Source: Hevea brasiliensis (Eukaryota; Streptophyta; Magnoliopsida; Malpighiales; Euphorbiaceae). From it: a DNA stretch of 64,000 bases. The notes beneath the pieces are model-generated. The model did not search any database. It was given only the letters and a program-made list of their open reading frames with translations, and had not been told where the DNA came from. Numbering within the stretch: position 1 is the stretch's first letter; the number at the start of each line of letters is the position of its first letter. The stretch spans positions 19,570,456 through 19,634,455 of the forward strand of contig NC_079505.1 of NCBI RefSeq assembly GCF_030052815.1, in the 5' to 3' direction. The translations under genes were made by a program, and so were the position numbers. This document shows positions 33,708 to 46,300 of the stretch, in pieces.

Positions 33708-35161
33708 AATATATATATATAAGTGAATGCATGAGCATGCCTTGAATATATAATAATATTGAAATTATAAATAAAATCAATATCTACTCATAGAATAATC
33801 GGAAATCACTGAGGCGGCTGGGCAGAGAAAGAAGGCTTACTCGGATCACCTAAATAATTATATTCATGAATCTATCAGTATTAAATTAAAACAATAATTT
33901 AAAGAGTCAAAGACATCCTAAGTTTATACCGAAAATTCGGCAGAGTTTTTCCTATACTTAAAACCTATTCAACCTGCAAAGTAACTCAAATAACACTTTC
34001 TAATTCAATGGCCTCAGGGCTACATCACAACAACATCATATTGCCTCTCCTGGGCTCTCCAAATCAACCAAAATTTAAATAATTACACAATTCAGCTATA
34101 AAGTTTAAAACTAACATTTTGAAAAAAACAACCAAACTAACCCCAAAAATTCTATAAACATGTCTCGCAGTCCTTAGCAATGCTATTATGCTATTGCAAA
34201 AGAAATTATAATTTACTGGCTACCCATGAATATTTTATAAATTTTATTCTAAATCTAGCATTAGACAAAAATGGAAATTTAGAGTTCGGGTTCACTTACA
34301 TCAATTATGACACCTGAAATGCGTTCGGAGCATCTGAAAATGGCGAGAAGCACTATAATATTAACCCACTTCTGAAGTGGGTCTGACAACCCGTCTGTCC
34401 GGCTCGAAAATACAGTTTTGATCATCGATAGAATTTCCTCGAAATGAGAATACCTACGAGAAGTCCTAACACTAGGAGTTAGAATATAATTTTTATTTAA
34501 TTAAACAGACTCATTAAAGATCCGAAAAATCACTGCTAAGTTCATGGGAATCCACCAAAATTTTGATGTCAACAAAATTTCAAATTGGTGTTGTTGCGAA
34601 GCTCTTAACGAGTGGAGTGTGCTGGTGGTCTCAGAATCTCAGTCGGATTCACGGTTTGGAAAAAATTTAGTCCAAAAGTCGAAATGGGCTAAAACTTTCT
34701 GGACTTAATTCGCACAAACTGCCCAATGAAAATCGATGAAATAGGTGTCTATGGAAAGCTCTCGAGGAGTAGAAGTCGAAGGGGACTGGACTCGGTCCAA
34801 TCGGTGGCCGGATCGGCCGGAATTGGCCAAGGAAGGTGAAATGGCGTGGTTTGAAGGGGAGGGACTTTGAGGCAATTTTTCGGCCGGCTAGAGGGGTAGC
34901 GCCAATGGGGGAGGATGGCTGGAGGTGCGCTGGCGTGCAGGGAGCTGGGGGGAGGGACGGTCGGCAATGGGGAAGGGAGGAGAGAGAGAAAAAGAAGAGA
35001 GAAGAGAGGGGGAGCTAACACACAAGAAAGAAGAGGGGAGGAAAAAAGAAGGCCGGTCTGATTCGATTGGTCTGATATGATCCGATTTGATTCAGCCAGT
35101 TCGATTCAAGGTATTCAAAATTAGATTTTTGCTCTAACCTAAGCGCAAAACGAGGTCCAAA
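32625..35161 (-). mobile_element. Inverted gypsy-type LTR, related to the LTR at 35162 and 47940
   Basis: The left edge TGTCACTACCAG is, on the minus strand, the CA end of an LTR. Read on the minus strand from 35160, the sequence follows the order of the 35162-36846 LTR with clear but diverged matches: a C/T-rich leader, CTCTGCCGAATTTT versus CTCTGCCGGATTTC, the AGGAGAGGCA and GGAGGGGCC lines, and GTAATTTGGAGC. It ends like 43176-43323 (GGCTTACTACGG, GTGACA). No internal region or second LTR is attached, so it looks like a solo LTR whose first bases were removed or covered by the insertion to its right. The C/T-rich frame 34749-35021 on the minus strand is part of the LTR leader, not a gene. 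Confidence 0.7.
33657..33721. repeat. Compound (CT)n(AT)n microsatellite inside the inverted LTR
   Basis: CT dinucleotides from about 33657 to 33684 pass directly into AT dinucleotides to 33721, with one AAT interruption. Confidence 0.95.
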
Positions 35162-36846
35162 TGTAACAACCAGAAAAAAAAAATAAAAATGAAATGATGA
35201 GACTTTGGCGTGTGACAGTGGATTTCCACTGTCACTGCCAAAGTTTTTATAAAAAAAAAAAAAAAAAAAAAAAAAAGAGGTTAAAAAAAAACAGGAGGAG
35301 GACCCCCCCCCCTAATTTTCCCTTCTCTCCTCTCCTCCCCTCTCTTCTTCTTCTTTCTTTCTTCGGTGACCGGCCGGCGACCTCCCAAGCGGCTCCCCAC
35401 CCGGCCGGCGACCCTCCGGCGACGGCCAGAGCCACCAGAAACGGCGGCAAGAGAGGGAGAAGAGAGAGAAAACACGCGCACAGTGGGCAGCGGCTTTCCG
35501 GCGCGATTCCGGCTTCATCCGACATCCAATCGAGGCGATTCAAGTGGCGTTGGAAAGCTTGTTCCGAGAGCTTTCTTTTGATACCAATTTTGTAGCAAAT
35601 GGAGGTCGAATGAGTGAGATATGGAGGAGAGAAGTTTCGGGTTTTTCAAGCTTTTTTGTCAGATCTAGGACGATCCGACCGTTGGATTGACGATCCGAGA
35701 CCATTTATGGACTGAGGGAGAGGAGAGGAACATGGTGGTATGATCAGATTCGGAAAATGTCGCCGGCGACCGGCGGCCGGCCACCGTGCGAAATGGTTCC
35801 AGCGGTGGCTCCGGTGGGCTATGGAGATTATTCAACTTCCAGAGGCTTCCTCATAAATTTTTGGAATTTTTGAGACACAGATAAACTTCGGGTAAGACAA
35901 TTTTTATTATTTCTCTGTCTGTGGAGCATAAACACAGTGTTTCTTAAACAGGAAAAATTAGAGAAAAATTCTAAGAAAAATATATGATGAAAGTAAAATT
36001 ATTTGGAGATATTCTATGGTATTTGTTGAATTTTTGAGTGATTGTAGAATATTTTTGGAAAATATAGATGGATTTTAGTTAGATTTTTAGCATATGGGCA
36101 TATAAGATTATTTGAAATTAAGATAATTAAATTTTATATAATTGGTTGAAGCTTGAGGATGGAGGTTTAAATATGTGAATATTGAATTGGATTGAATTAA
36201 GAATATGTTAGATGTTGGAAACTTATAAAATCGAGTAAAATTCTTGAATAAAATATTCATGGGTGATTAGAAAATTACAATTCATTTTGCAATAGCCTTA
36301 TAATATTATTAAGGACTGCGGGACAAAATTTTAAAATTTTTAGAACATGTTTGAGTGGATTTTTACAAAATGTTAATTATAGAGAGTAAAACGTAATTTT
36401 TAAGGTTTTGAGTATTGCTTGGTTTGGAGGGCCCAGGAGGGGCCATATAATGATGATGAGATATGAGTTGAATTTAGAAGTGTTATTTGAGCCTTTTTGC
36501 AGGTTGGGTAGATCTCAGGTATAGGGGAAACTCTGCCGGATTTCCGACATAAATTAGGCTGTCTATTGCCTCTTTAGAGTTTTATTCTAACTTAGTACTA
36601 ATAAATTTATAATTTAATTATTAGGTGATCGAGGTCAGCTATTTTTCTGCATCCAGCAGCCATAATAGTCTTCGGTGTACTGTGAGTAAAATATTAATTT
36701 TAATTGTAATTTCGATATTATTGTATATTTAAGCATGCCCATGCATCACTTATATGTATGTATCTATGTAGTTAAACTCTAGGCACGTTTTATGTTGCAT
36801 TCACAACTGTTAAAGTGCCATGGATGTTGTTATGGTAATTTGGAGC
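35162..36846 (+). repeat. 5' LTR (first part) of the long gypsy element
   Basis: It starts TGTAACAACC and matches 47940-49397 closely over its first ~1460 bases. It includes a palindrome, an A-run of ~29, a C-run, a GC-rich leader (CGGCCGGCGACC) with an open frame of 133 codons kept in both copies, and an AT-rich second half. It continues to about 36846, past the point where the 3' copy is cut, then joins reverse transcriptase coding sequence. The missing final part of this LTR is at 43176-43323. The five bases before it are TCCAA; the matching target repeat is not found because the 3' LTR is truncated. Confidence 0.85.
35212..35235. promoter_or_regulatory. Perfect 11-bp inverted repeat near the LTR start
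   Basis: GTGACAGTGGA, two T, TCCACTGTCAC. The same 24 bases are intact in the other LTR at 47985-48008. It could be a protein-binding palindrome or an RNA hairpin in the leader. The function is unproven. Confidence 0.6.
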
Positions 36847-37640
36847 AGTGTGTCACCTTGGGGAGCGCCAGTAATGTTTGTTAAGAAGAAGGATGGCACT
36901 CTCCGGTTATGCATTGACTATCGACAGTTGAATAAGGTGACAATAAAGAACAGATATCCATTGCCCCGTATTGATGATTTGTTTGATCAGTTGAGGGGTG
37001 CAGCTGTGTTCTCCAAAATTGACCTGAGATCAGGTTATTATCAGCTGAAAGTACAAGAGCAGAGTATTTCTAAAACTGCCTTCAGAACCCGCTATGGTCA
37101 TTATGAGTTCTTGGTCATGCCATTTGGGTTAACTAATGCTCCGGCTGCTTTCATGGATCTGATGAACACTATCTTCAGACCATACCTCGACCAATTTGTT
37201 GTGGTATATTGGTCTATTCGAGGAATGCAGAAGAGCATGATAGACATCTGCGGATTGTACTGCAGACTTTGAGAGAGAAACAGCTATATGCCAAATCATT
37301 TAAATGTGAATTTTGGCTGAAGGAGATATCCTTTTTGGGGCACATAGTATCAGCAGAGGGTATTAAGGTAGATCCTAGCAAGATTGAAGCTGTCCTTAAT
37401 TGGAAGCCACCCAGAAATGTCACAGAGATTCGCAGTTTTCTGGGGTTAGCTGGATACTACCGTCGATTTGTGAAGGGATTCTCCATGTTGGCATCTCCAT
37501 TGACCAAGCTGCTTAGAAAAGATGTGAAATTTCAGTGGACGGACAAATGCCAGCAAAGTTTTGATGAATTGAAGAGATGTTTGACAGAGGCTCCAGTCCT
37601 GACTTTACCTACACCGGGTAAAGAATATACTTTCTGATGA
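36847..37640 (+). pseudogene. Gypsy (Tekay-like) reverse transcriptase, catalytic motif deleted
   Basis: Coding begins abruptly at [20 protein letters not shown]; everything upstream (gag, protease, start of RT) is missing. Conserved blocks are [53 protein letters not shown] and [13 protein letters not shown] 13-base deletion near 37205 removes the segment with the catalytic Asp pair and shifts frame; homology resumes as [12 protein letters not shown] and runs through [10 protein letters not shown] and [19 protein letters not shown] to 37637. The enzyme cannot work in this copy. Confidence 0.92.
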
Positions 37641-38139
37641 TGCTTCTCATAATGGGTTAGGTTGTGTGTTGATGCAAGATCGAAATGTCATTGCCTATGC
37701 ATCACGCCAGCTGAAACCGCATGAGAGGAATTATCCGACACATGACTTGGAGCTTGCAGCTATTGTGTTTGCTCTTAAGATCTGGAGACATTATTTGTAT
37801 GGGGAGAAGTGCTACATCTACACAGATCATAAGAGTTTGAAGTATTTGGGCACCCAGAAAGAGTTAAATTTGAGACAGAGGAGATGGTTAGAGTTGATAA
37901 AAGACTATGATTGTCTGATAGACTATCAGCCAGGGAAAGCTAATGTTGTGGCTGACGCCCTAAGTCGCAAGACTATGGCAAGTCTACGGGTTACTCCTTT
38001 GTCTTTGGTACATGAGTTGAGGTTATTACATGCCAGTTTAGAGATTAATGATGAGGGGCAGACAGCAGTTGCATGGCATGTACAGCCAGTGTTAATTGAT
38101 CAGATCAGAATGGCTGCTCAGAATGATGAAAGGTATTAG
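37629..38139 (+). pseudogene. Gypsy RNase H domain
   Basis: After a frame break at about 37635 (a TGA next to the domain start) the RNase H follows: [38 protein letters not shown], the conserved [10 protein letters not shown] with its Asp, and [15 protein letters not shown] at 38137 closes the frame before KLLKEVQQG, consistent with a CAG-to-TAG change. Confidence 0.9.
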
Positions 38140-38780
38140 AAGCTGTTGAAAGAAGTCCAGCAGGGTAAGAAACCAGAGTTCTCAATCAGAGATGATGGTT
38201 TATTGTTACACCAAGGCAGAATGTGTGTTCCTAATGATGTTGATTTGAGGCAGATCATTTTGAAGGAAGCACATGAGTCTCCTTTTGCTATGCACTCTGG
38301 TGCTACAAAAATGTATAGAGGGCTAAAGGAGCATTACTGGTGGATGGGTATGAAGAGAGATGTGGCAGAGTTTGTATCCAAATGCCTAACTTATCAGCAA
38401 GTAAAGGTAGAGCATCAAGTACCCACTGGGTTGTTGCATCCACTACCAATGCTGGAATGGAAATGGGAAAGAATAACAATGGATTTTGTAATGGGACTTC
38501 CGAGGACACAGAAGAGTCATGATGCAGTATGGGTCATTGTCGATGCATCGACTAAGTCCGCTCATTTTCCGCCAAATCAATGGACTACGCTTGGACAGAT
38601 TGGCCGATTGTACATCGATGAGATTGTGAGATCGCATGGAGTGCCGATTCTATCGACGCATGCAGATCCTAGGTTCACTTCTAGATTCTGGGGTAGTCTT
38701 CAGAGAGCCCTAGGAACTAGATTGAACTTGATCGCATTCCACCCACGCATGATGGCCAGTCTGAGAGGGTAATTCAGATC
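38140..38780 (+). pseudogene. Gypsy integrase, zinc site and core
   Basis: The zinc-binding part shows H..HSGATKMYRGLKEHYWW, and the C..C pair is CLTYQQVK, so the second Cys is Tyr. The core shows ITMDFVMGLP with the first Asp and DPRFTSRFWGSLQ with the second. A frameshift at about 38765 follows FHPRMMASLRG, in the region of the third acidic residue. The lost Cys and the frameshift make the copy defective. Confidence 0.9.
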
Positions 38781-39512
38781 TTGGAGGACATGCTACGGGT
38801 TTGTGTGATTGAGTTTGAGGGTAGTTGGGATACACACTTGCCTTTGATTGAGTTTGCTTACAACAACAGCTACCAATCAAGCATTGGGATGCCTCCATAT
38901 GAAGCTTTGTATGGCAGGAAATGTAGAACCCCGTTGTGTTGGGATGACGTGGGTGAAAGAAAAATGATCGGACCCGAAATTGTTCAACAGACTGAAGAGA
39001 AAATCAGGGTGATCAGAGATCGACTTAAAACTGCCTCAGACCGTCAGAAGTCCTATATTGATTTGAAAAGAAAAGATATTGAGTATGCAGTGGGTGAGAA
39101 AGTTTTCCTCAAGGTTTCTCCTTGGAAGAGAATTATGAGATTCGGCAGAAAGGGGAAACTAAGTCCTCGTTTCATAGGGCCATATGAGGTTCTGGAAAGA
39201 GTGGGTCCTTTGGCATATCGTTTGGCACTACCTCCAGAGTTGGAAAAGATACATAATGTCTTCCATGTGTCTATGTTGAGGAGGTATCGATCAGACCCAT
39301 CTCATATTCTATCAGTAGAAGAAATTGAAGTAAATCCAGACCTCACATATGAAGAGGAACCCATGGAGATTCTGGCTTATGAGGTGAAGCAGCTACGGAA
39401 CAAGCAGATACCGTTGGTAAAAGTGCTGTGGAACCATCATTCGGGCCAGGAGGCTACTTGGGAACAAGAGGAGGACATGAGGAGACAACACCCACAGCTG
39501 TTCAGAGATTGA
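38781..39512 (+). pseudogene. Gypsy integrase C-terminus with chromodomain
   Basis: This frame of 243 codons contains LPLIEFAYNNSYQSSIGMPP and YGRKCRTPLCWDDVGERK, then the C-terminal GEKVFLKVSPWKR and HNVFHVSMLRRY. It ends with a chromodomain-like segment from about 39335: EPMEILAYEVKQLRNKQIP, VKVLWNHHSGQEATWEQEED. That tail marks chromoviruses of the Tekay (Del) type, where the domain is thought to guide integration to heterochromatin. The stop at 39510-39512 precedes the polypurine tract by about 30 bases. Confidence 0.92.
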
Positions 39513-39543
39513 TACCAGGTAAAATTTCGAGACGAAATTTATT

Positions 39544-39557
39544 TAAGGGGGGGAGAA
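39544..39557 (+). other. Polypurine tract of the Tekay-like element
   Basis: TAAGGGGGGGAGAA lies immediately before the TG of the 3' LTR at 39559. Confidence 0.9.
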
Positions 39558-39558
39558 T

Positions 39559-42500
39559 TGTAACGCCCCTATTTGTATAGCCTGGTAGATTTCACTGTTC
39601 CGGTGACCGGTGTTGGTCCGGACAATTAAGGGGATTAGAACCATACTTAAGACAACTAGAGAAGCCATAAACACAAATAATTAGTAATGTTCAATTAGTT
39701 AAGTATAAATAAGAAAAACAGAACATAAGAAGTTAAACGAGCCGAGAGTCACAGCGATGGGTGACCTCATCGAACGATCGCAAGTCGCTTTTAAACTCAA
39801 ATTTCGAATCAGAAATGTGACGCCGCGGTCCTTAGGACCCTTATGAACACAAAGTGGAAAGAGAAAATCATGAAAAGAACTGTTAAGCCAGTCAAATAAT
39901 TAGGTCAGCAAATGGAAGAAATATTGGATTATTTGCAAACCAGGATGAACTTGCGAAGGGCAATTTAGTCAATTGACCCCGAGAGTGACTCTGACCTAAT
40001 CACAAATAAAATCGGAGAAAAGAAAATTTTGGAATTGAGAATTAAATTAAAGAACTAATAGAAAAAAATAAATAGAAAAAAAAAAGAAGATGGAAAAGTC
40101 AAAGGTGATGACATCATGCATGATGTCATAAAGGATTAATTAACTTATTTTATTAATTTGGGATTTTTGGTCTTCAAAAAGGGGATAAGATTAAAGAAAA
40201 TAAAAAAAAAAAATTAGAATTGTCTTCTTCCTTTCCCTTGGTTGCCGCCCCACTTCCTCCATGAATCTCCATGGAATTTTCTTCCTTTAAGCTTACACTT
40301 AAGCTTAATTCTCTTCACTTAACCTTCATAACTCCCTTAAATACCTCACTAGAACTTGTAATCTCAACTTAGGAAGAAGAGTATAAGAAGAAAGAAGGGC
40401 TAAAGCTAGAGATTTGAAGCTTTAAGTTAAGGTTAGTATGTTAACTCCTTATTTTTCCATTTAAATGCATAATTAGTGTTTGAAATGAGCTTAGAACTTG
40501 ATTAAATGAAACAAATATGGGGGAAGGACCCATGCTGAAATTTCGGCCTGGTTGAAGGGAGTATGAATTGCATGAATTAAATGAGTTAGAATGAGTTTAA
40601 AAGTTTTAATTAGTTGAATGATTAGCATTAAAACCATTAAATGTAGTTAAAGGCATGAGATGAATGAGTTAGGGTTTCAATGTTAGGGTTTGTGAACCAA
40701 ATTTTGGAGAAATGCATAAATGATAACTTTGGTCTATTGTGAGATGAAAATGGTCAATAATGACCAAAAGAGATGTGTGGAAATTGTGAGAATGAAAGTT
40801 AAATTCGTAGGTCAAATGGTCATGCTGCTGGCAGCATGACCAAGCCAACTTTGAAGGACCAAAACAGAAATTTTACAAGTCCAATTGATATGCCACCAAT
40901 TGGGGATGAAAATAGACATAAAATAGCACAATTTTCATTAAGGAACCATGGCAAAAAACTGACCAAAACTTAGTGAACCAATTGACCAAAGTGAAATGAG
41001 AGCAGGCTGCCACTGCACAAACTGACTAAATGAACAGTAATTGTTCATTTGGTCATAACTTGAGCTAGGCAGGTCAAATTGACCTGAAATTTTACCAGTA
41101 ATTAGATAAGATATAGATCTAAAACTTTCATGAAGAACACCAACCCAAATTATGCCATTAACCCATTCAAATCATTGAGTAAAGTTGAGTTATTGAACCT
41201 GCAAAACTGCAGATTTCCATTTGAGCAGTAAAGTTTGAATGGCTATAACTCTCTCTAGAAAACTCCGATTTAGGCGATTCTTGAACCAATGGAAACCTAA
41301 GACATAGTAGAACATTTCATATGAAGAAAGTTAGACCAAATTATGGACTTAACTTGATCAAATTACTGAACAAAATTGGATAAAAAATCTGCCAGAACCA
41401 AAATACCAGTATGAACAGTGCATGTGAACAGTAATTGTATTTTGGCTATAACTTGAGCTACAAAACTCCGATTGGGGTGATCCAAAAATGAGAATACACT
41501 TAAGACAATAAGGAACATTTTCTATGAAGGAAGTTTTACCAAATTCCAACAGTAGATTGACTAATGGAACAGTGCAACTTCGGAGCACCAAAACCGAAAA
41601 TTGGCAATTTTGCCAAAATGACCTAAGCTTTGAGAAAATGACCAAAACCAACAAGTTTAATGACCAAAATGTGGTATGTGGGTGAAGTTGGAGTTCCCAT
41701 ACCTATTAATCCTTAAAAAGTCAACAATTTGACTTAAATAGTGTAGTGAATAGTAACCCGAAACACAAAAACTTCGAGAACGTCGAATTTAACGCAATAG
41801 AGCTAGTAAAGTGAAGTTAAATTTATTTTTGGACTTATGTTAAATTATGGTACTGAAACACTATGAAATTGTGTGTTTCAGCTGAAAAAGACTTGGAAGC
41901 CCTTAAAGACTGAGTCAAGGCCTCGAGGCGACTCACTTCAGGTCTGTGCACAATAATACTTGTTTAAATATTTTATTCTCAAAAATTTGACTTCTTTAAT
42001 TTATTTATGTACTGTGTTGCCATTTTATAATCGTAAATGTGACCTTGGAAATTGATCAGATTTCTTATAAATTGTTTGAATAAATTATTTTGAATTGATT
42101 TTATGTTCACACTTAGCATGACAGTATCACATTATTCCTCCTCCATTGTGGGGTTGAGATCGTTTATTTTCCTCCCTCTCTGGCTTGCCAGTTGAGGTTG
42201 AGATCGGATGAGTACTCATTAGCTAGCTAGCCACCTCCCTCATTGATTTCGGTTAATGGGGTTGAGATTGCTTTGTCGTGGTGTACAACACGGCATTGAT
42301 CAGAAATTTTGTGTCATGGCTTAAGTTGTGTATGATTTTGGCAACACTGTGTTTAATAAATTATTTGACTAAATGGAGTTGTTATGAGCTTTGATATTTG
42401 TGAAATGTGATTAAGAAGTATTCAAATTGTGTTTCATCAATGAATGATTTATGTATTGCATTTTAAATTTTTATTGTGCACCACTGAGTATTTTTATACT

Positions 42501-43175
42501 CAGCGATAGCTTATTTTGCTGTCGCAGATAAGAGCAAGGAAAAAGCAGCAGAGTGAGCTGCTACTGAGTTGAAGATCACATCAATCTCTTGTACGGGTAT
42601 TATTTTATACCCTTGTAGATAATTTTGATGTAAATATAGAAATGTTGTATGTATCAATGTAGTTGAGCAGTTGTAAATAATTTGTAATAATATTATTTTT
42701 GGATTTTCTTCTGTAAATTAGTATTTGTACATGTGAATTTCTTACCTTATGCTTTATGAATGGAGATATTAAATATTTGAGATGATAAATCTTGATTTGT
42801 ATTGAGAAATTATTTTGAAGTGCATTGAATTGAGTTGTTTGAGATTTATTGAAGGTTGGGAGTTGAGAAAATTATTGGAAGTGTCTTTTTTTTCAGGTAT
42901 TTGAAGAACTGTTTTCTTCAAATACAAACGGAACTCTGTCAAAATTTATATAAAATTTGCGGCAAAATTTAAATGGACAAAATTTCTACTAGTATTTAAA
43001 CTTTGAATAAATGGTTTTTAATTCCTACCAAAATGCTCACCACTTCCAAAATGTAAGAAAATTATTTTAAAATCCCTTGTAGGGTACTTAATGAGTTATC
43101 GGTAGGTGAAGTTCGGTAGTTCATTAAGTATTCTACGGGATCATGTTATGCCTTACGGAGGGGTAAGGTGTGACA
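39559..43175 (+). repeat. 3' LTR of the Tekay-like element, about 3.6 kb
   Basis: It starts TGTAACGCCCC after the polypurine tract and ends GGGGTAAGGTGTGACA at 43175. A length of 3.6 kb fits Tekay elements, which have long LTRs. No frame of significance is inside. Features are a C/T-rich stretch at 40225-40290, the words GGTTGAGAT repeated three times at 42150-42270, and an imperfect inverted repeat ACTTAATGAGTTATCGGTAGG / TTCGGTAGTTCATTAAGT just before the end. The start and end do not match the 35162 LTR family, so this is a second family. Confidence 0.85.
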
Positions 43176-43323
43176 TTTAATTTAAATTATTTTATATGCA
43201 TATTGGGCCTAAATTATAGGCCTACTCATGGGTTGAGGAATAGTAAGGCTTACTACGGGCCTCGGGGGCTTTAGGCTGGCCCAGGTCCTAGTGCCGGTCC
43301 GGCCCATAGGTTGGGTCGTGACA
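43176..43323 (+). repeat. Final part of the 5' LTR of the outer gypsy element
   Basis: It resembles the end of the inverted LTR (GGCTTACTACGG...GTGACA) and ends GTGACA four bases before a primer-binding site. Together with 35162-36846 it makes the outer element's 5' LTR, split by the Tekay-like element. The first bases, TTTAA, may be one half of that insertion's target repeat; the other half was lost with the left end. Confidence 0.75.
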
Positions 43324-43327
43324 AAGT

Positions 43328-43339
43328 TGGTATCAGAGC
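43328..43339 (+). other. Primer-binding site of the outer gypsy element
   Basis: TGGTATCAGAGC lies four bases after the LTR end and is identical to the copia PBS at 12067. Confidence 0.95.
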
Positions 43340-46300
43340 TTAGGCTCTAGATTCATGGGAAATAATATAATTGGGAATGTAAAAGGAGTCTTGTTAGGAT
43401 GTTACATGCGGAGTATAGGATTCTGTTTCGTCTTTTTCTATAATTCTTTGTTTCTAGATTCTGCGTTATACCTCGGGAAATATAAGAGTACCTCAGTTAG
43501 TGTCTTGGTTTTCATGGAGTACATAAAAACGTGAAATAGAGTTAGCAGACATGTTGAGGTTTGTCATGAGGACACGTACTCCAATAAATACTATATTTCT
43601 GTCTGTATGGGTTTAAATGGTGTGCCCATTTCGTGCAAGGCACGAGTACATAAAGGTGAGTCTTGAAAGTACAGTTGCCCTAGATAAGGATGAGGATACC
43701 ACTGCTGGCAGTCATCAGTGGATGAACCAGTCAGAATAAGTTTATGATAATAGAAGATTCATGAGAGATAAGAAATTAGGAGACCTAGTCTGTCAGGACG
43801 TATCGTAGTAACTATACAATATTCTCGATGTCTGCTCTGTAAGCTGCAGATTACAGTACCGACATGAGATTATTGTATAGAGCTACGTGCATCCCCGTGG
43901 TGCTCCCTAATGAGGGTGTTTACGGATGGCCTCTGTTTTGGTACAGTAATACCAGAACAGAGTTCTATATCTGCAGAGGAGTTGAGAACTCCTGGTTAAG
44001 AGTCTAGAGCTAGAATATCAAAAGGTCACAGTTGGGTAGTAACTAGAGTTAGTGACTCAGTTACCCTAGCATGAGCTAGAGTTACATCAAGAGTTGCCAT
44101 CAGACCAGAGGTTTCGGACTAGTTGCAAGGTAAAGGTGACACCTATAGAGTGAGACCATCTAGTCCTCTGTATGGAATTTTGGATGGTTTTTGTAGAACG
44201 ATAGACGTTTTGCTTAGAACTTAGTGAGAATAGAATATCTTGTGTGTATCAGTATGGAATAAAGTACAACCCTACTACCTAAAGAAGGTCAAAACTATGA
44301 ATTGATGATTTACAGAGCTATGATATGATAAGAGAGACATTAATTTGACATGGTTTTGGGCAAGGTGGTAAATGTAGTACCTTTGTTGCAGTAAGTTAGG
44401 GTATAGTCCTATCTTTTCAGAAGGGATCGAAGGTTATTACTAATAATGGTGACCAACAAAATAGTGTCTCAGATGGGACTGTAAAGTGTGGTAGAGAGTA
44501 GTTGGCTCGGGTATCCTGGAGAGGATACAAGTTCCATTATAGGAATCATTTATAATCAGATCATGATGGATGTAAATCCTTTGAATTGGATGATAGGTTT
44601 GGGTGCCCGGAATCTTAAGTTTTGGCGAATTGAGTAAACATAGAAAAAAAAAATAGTAATAAAAAAATAATAATAATAATAAAATAAATAAATAATAATA
44701 ATGATAATAATAATAACAAATAAATAAAATTGCTGCAGAATCAATTCTCGAGGTAATAAGGATATTATGTAAGCTAAAGGATAAGAATAGAAATCATACG
44801 ATAAAAGTATGACTGCAATTTTCTGAGTTCCTTTCTAACTTCATATTGTTCAAAACAATAGTATAATCTAATTATAATAGTGTTAATAGTAATAAATTAG
44901 CAAAGATAAATCATAGAAGGCCAATGGATAAAGAAAGTGTAAAAATGAAAGTTTGGACAATTGATTCCAGATGCAATATAATTTAAATGCCAGTGAAAGT
45001 ACTAGCTAGAGTGGTCAAAGGACCAAATCTGAGTAGCACAGACATATGATAACGCGATAGAGACTCTGAAAGATATAGTTAGCAAGTATAGCTGTCATGT
45101 TAGGAAGAAGAATGGAACCAGGGATTGAATAGTCAAGTTCTATTTTGGGTAAGACAAAGGAAATAAATGAAAGGACAACCTAAAGAGTGCATAATAAAGG
45201 AAAAAAGTTAAGATATAGGGTAGGCTAAGTGTTATTCTTGGCAAGGTAAATGACAAGGACGGAGAACCCAAAATGGGACCACATTAGTGAGAATAGTGAT
45301 GGAGATATGAAATCTAGTAATGTGATACTCATAGCATGATATAGTTGAGGTAGTGCCAGGGGCTAAAATATAGAGCTTGGAGTTACATGATCGGATCATA
45401 CTTTATCTATTCCTTATTCCTAAAGTGAAGTGGATAGCAATGGGGCAAGATTCTTTTAACTTGTTAACAGTATCAAGAAGATTAGGCGAGGAATACAATA
45501 ATAATGAGCAAAAGCTAGAAGGTGTGCAGTGGTATTGCGGACTATCTAATTAGGCAGAGACAAAAGAGTTAGTAAGTAGTAAGTTGAACAAAAGTCAATC
45601 TAAGGGATCAAATAGGTATGATTAGAGGAAAAGAATGATAGACAATGACACATAGTCTTTAGGTTAGACCTTTGAGATAGTGAGAAGGTAGTTAGAGGTT
45701 CGTTATGAATGTTAGGCAAACATTTTTAGTGTGATCAACAGAATCACTTTGCAGTGAAGCAATAACGATAGAACAACAGTAGGGGTAAAATGAAAAGTGA
45801 CAAGTCTGGGTGGTTATAAATCACTAGAAAGTTCAAGGATCAAATTAATGACCATAGATAAGGGTGGAATTAGTGTTGGAATAATCTATTAGCGAGAGAA
45901 ATCTTTCAGGAATCAACAAAAGTTAAGGGCACAATATAAACGATGATAGATGTGAATCATAGGTCGAGTATAAAGTTAATAAATTATAAAATATTATGTC
46001 AGGAAGGACAATGGTACGGTAAAGGGTTCATGCAGATGATACCTTATCGGTAGAGCACAATTGTGCTAGGAGATAATGAAATTTGAAGAGAAAAGAAACC
46101 AAAAAACATAGGTTAAACATTATTATAAGGACAATCAAGCGTAGTTGAATATAAGAGAATATTTTTCTTTCTTTTCAAGTTTAGCTCGTATATTTGATTC
46201 TAGAGCGTTATATAAGGAACAGAAACTGAGTCAAGGAGACCTAGTTATTTAAGAGTTTGGTAGGCACCAATTCATACATAATTTCTTGATATGAGAATGA

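Noticed and set aside
33592..33780. 62-codon minus-strand frame with IYIYIY and RERERE
   Set aside because: It is a translation of the (CT)n(AT)n microsatellite.
34749..35021. 90-codon minus-strand frame
   Set aside because: It is part of the C/T-rich leader of the inverted LTR.
35194..35595. 133-codon frame repeated at 47985-48377
   Set aside because: It begins in an A-run (poly-Lys) and lies in the LTR leader. The two copies are LTR partners, so similarity comes from the insertion event and not from selection.
41358..41654. 98-codon minus-strand frame
   Set aside because: It lies inside the 3.6-kb LTR of the Tekay-like element, has no recognisable domain and an unremarkable composition.
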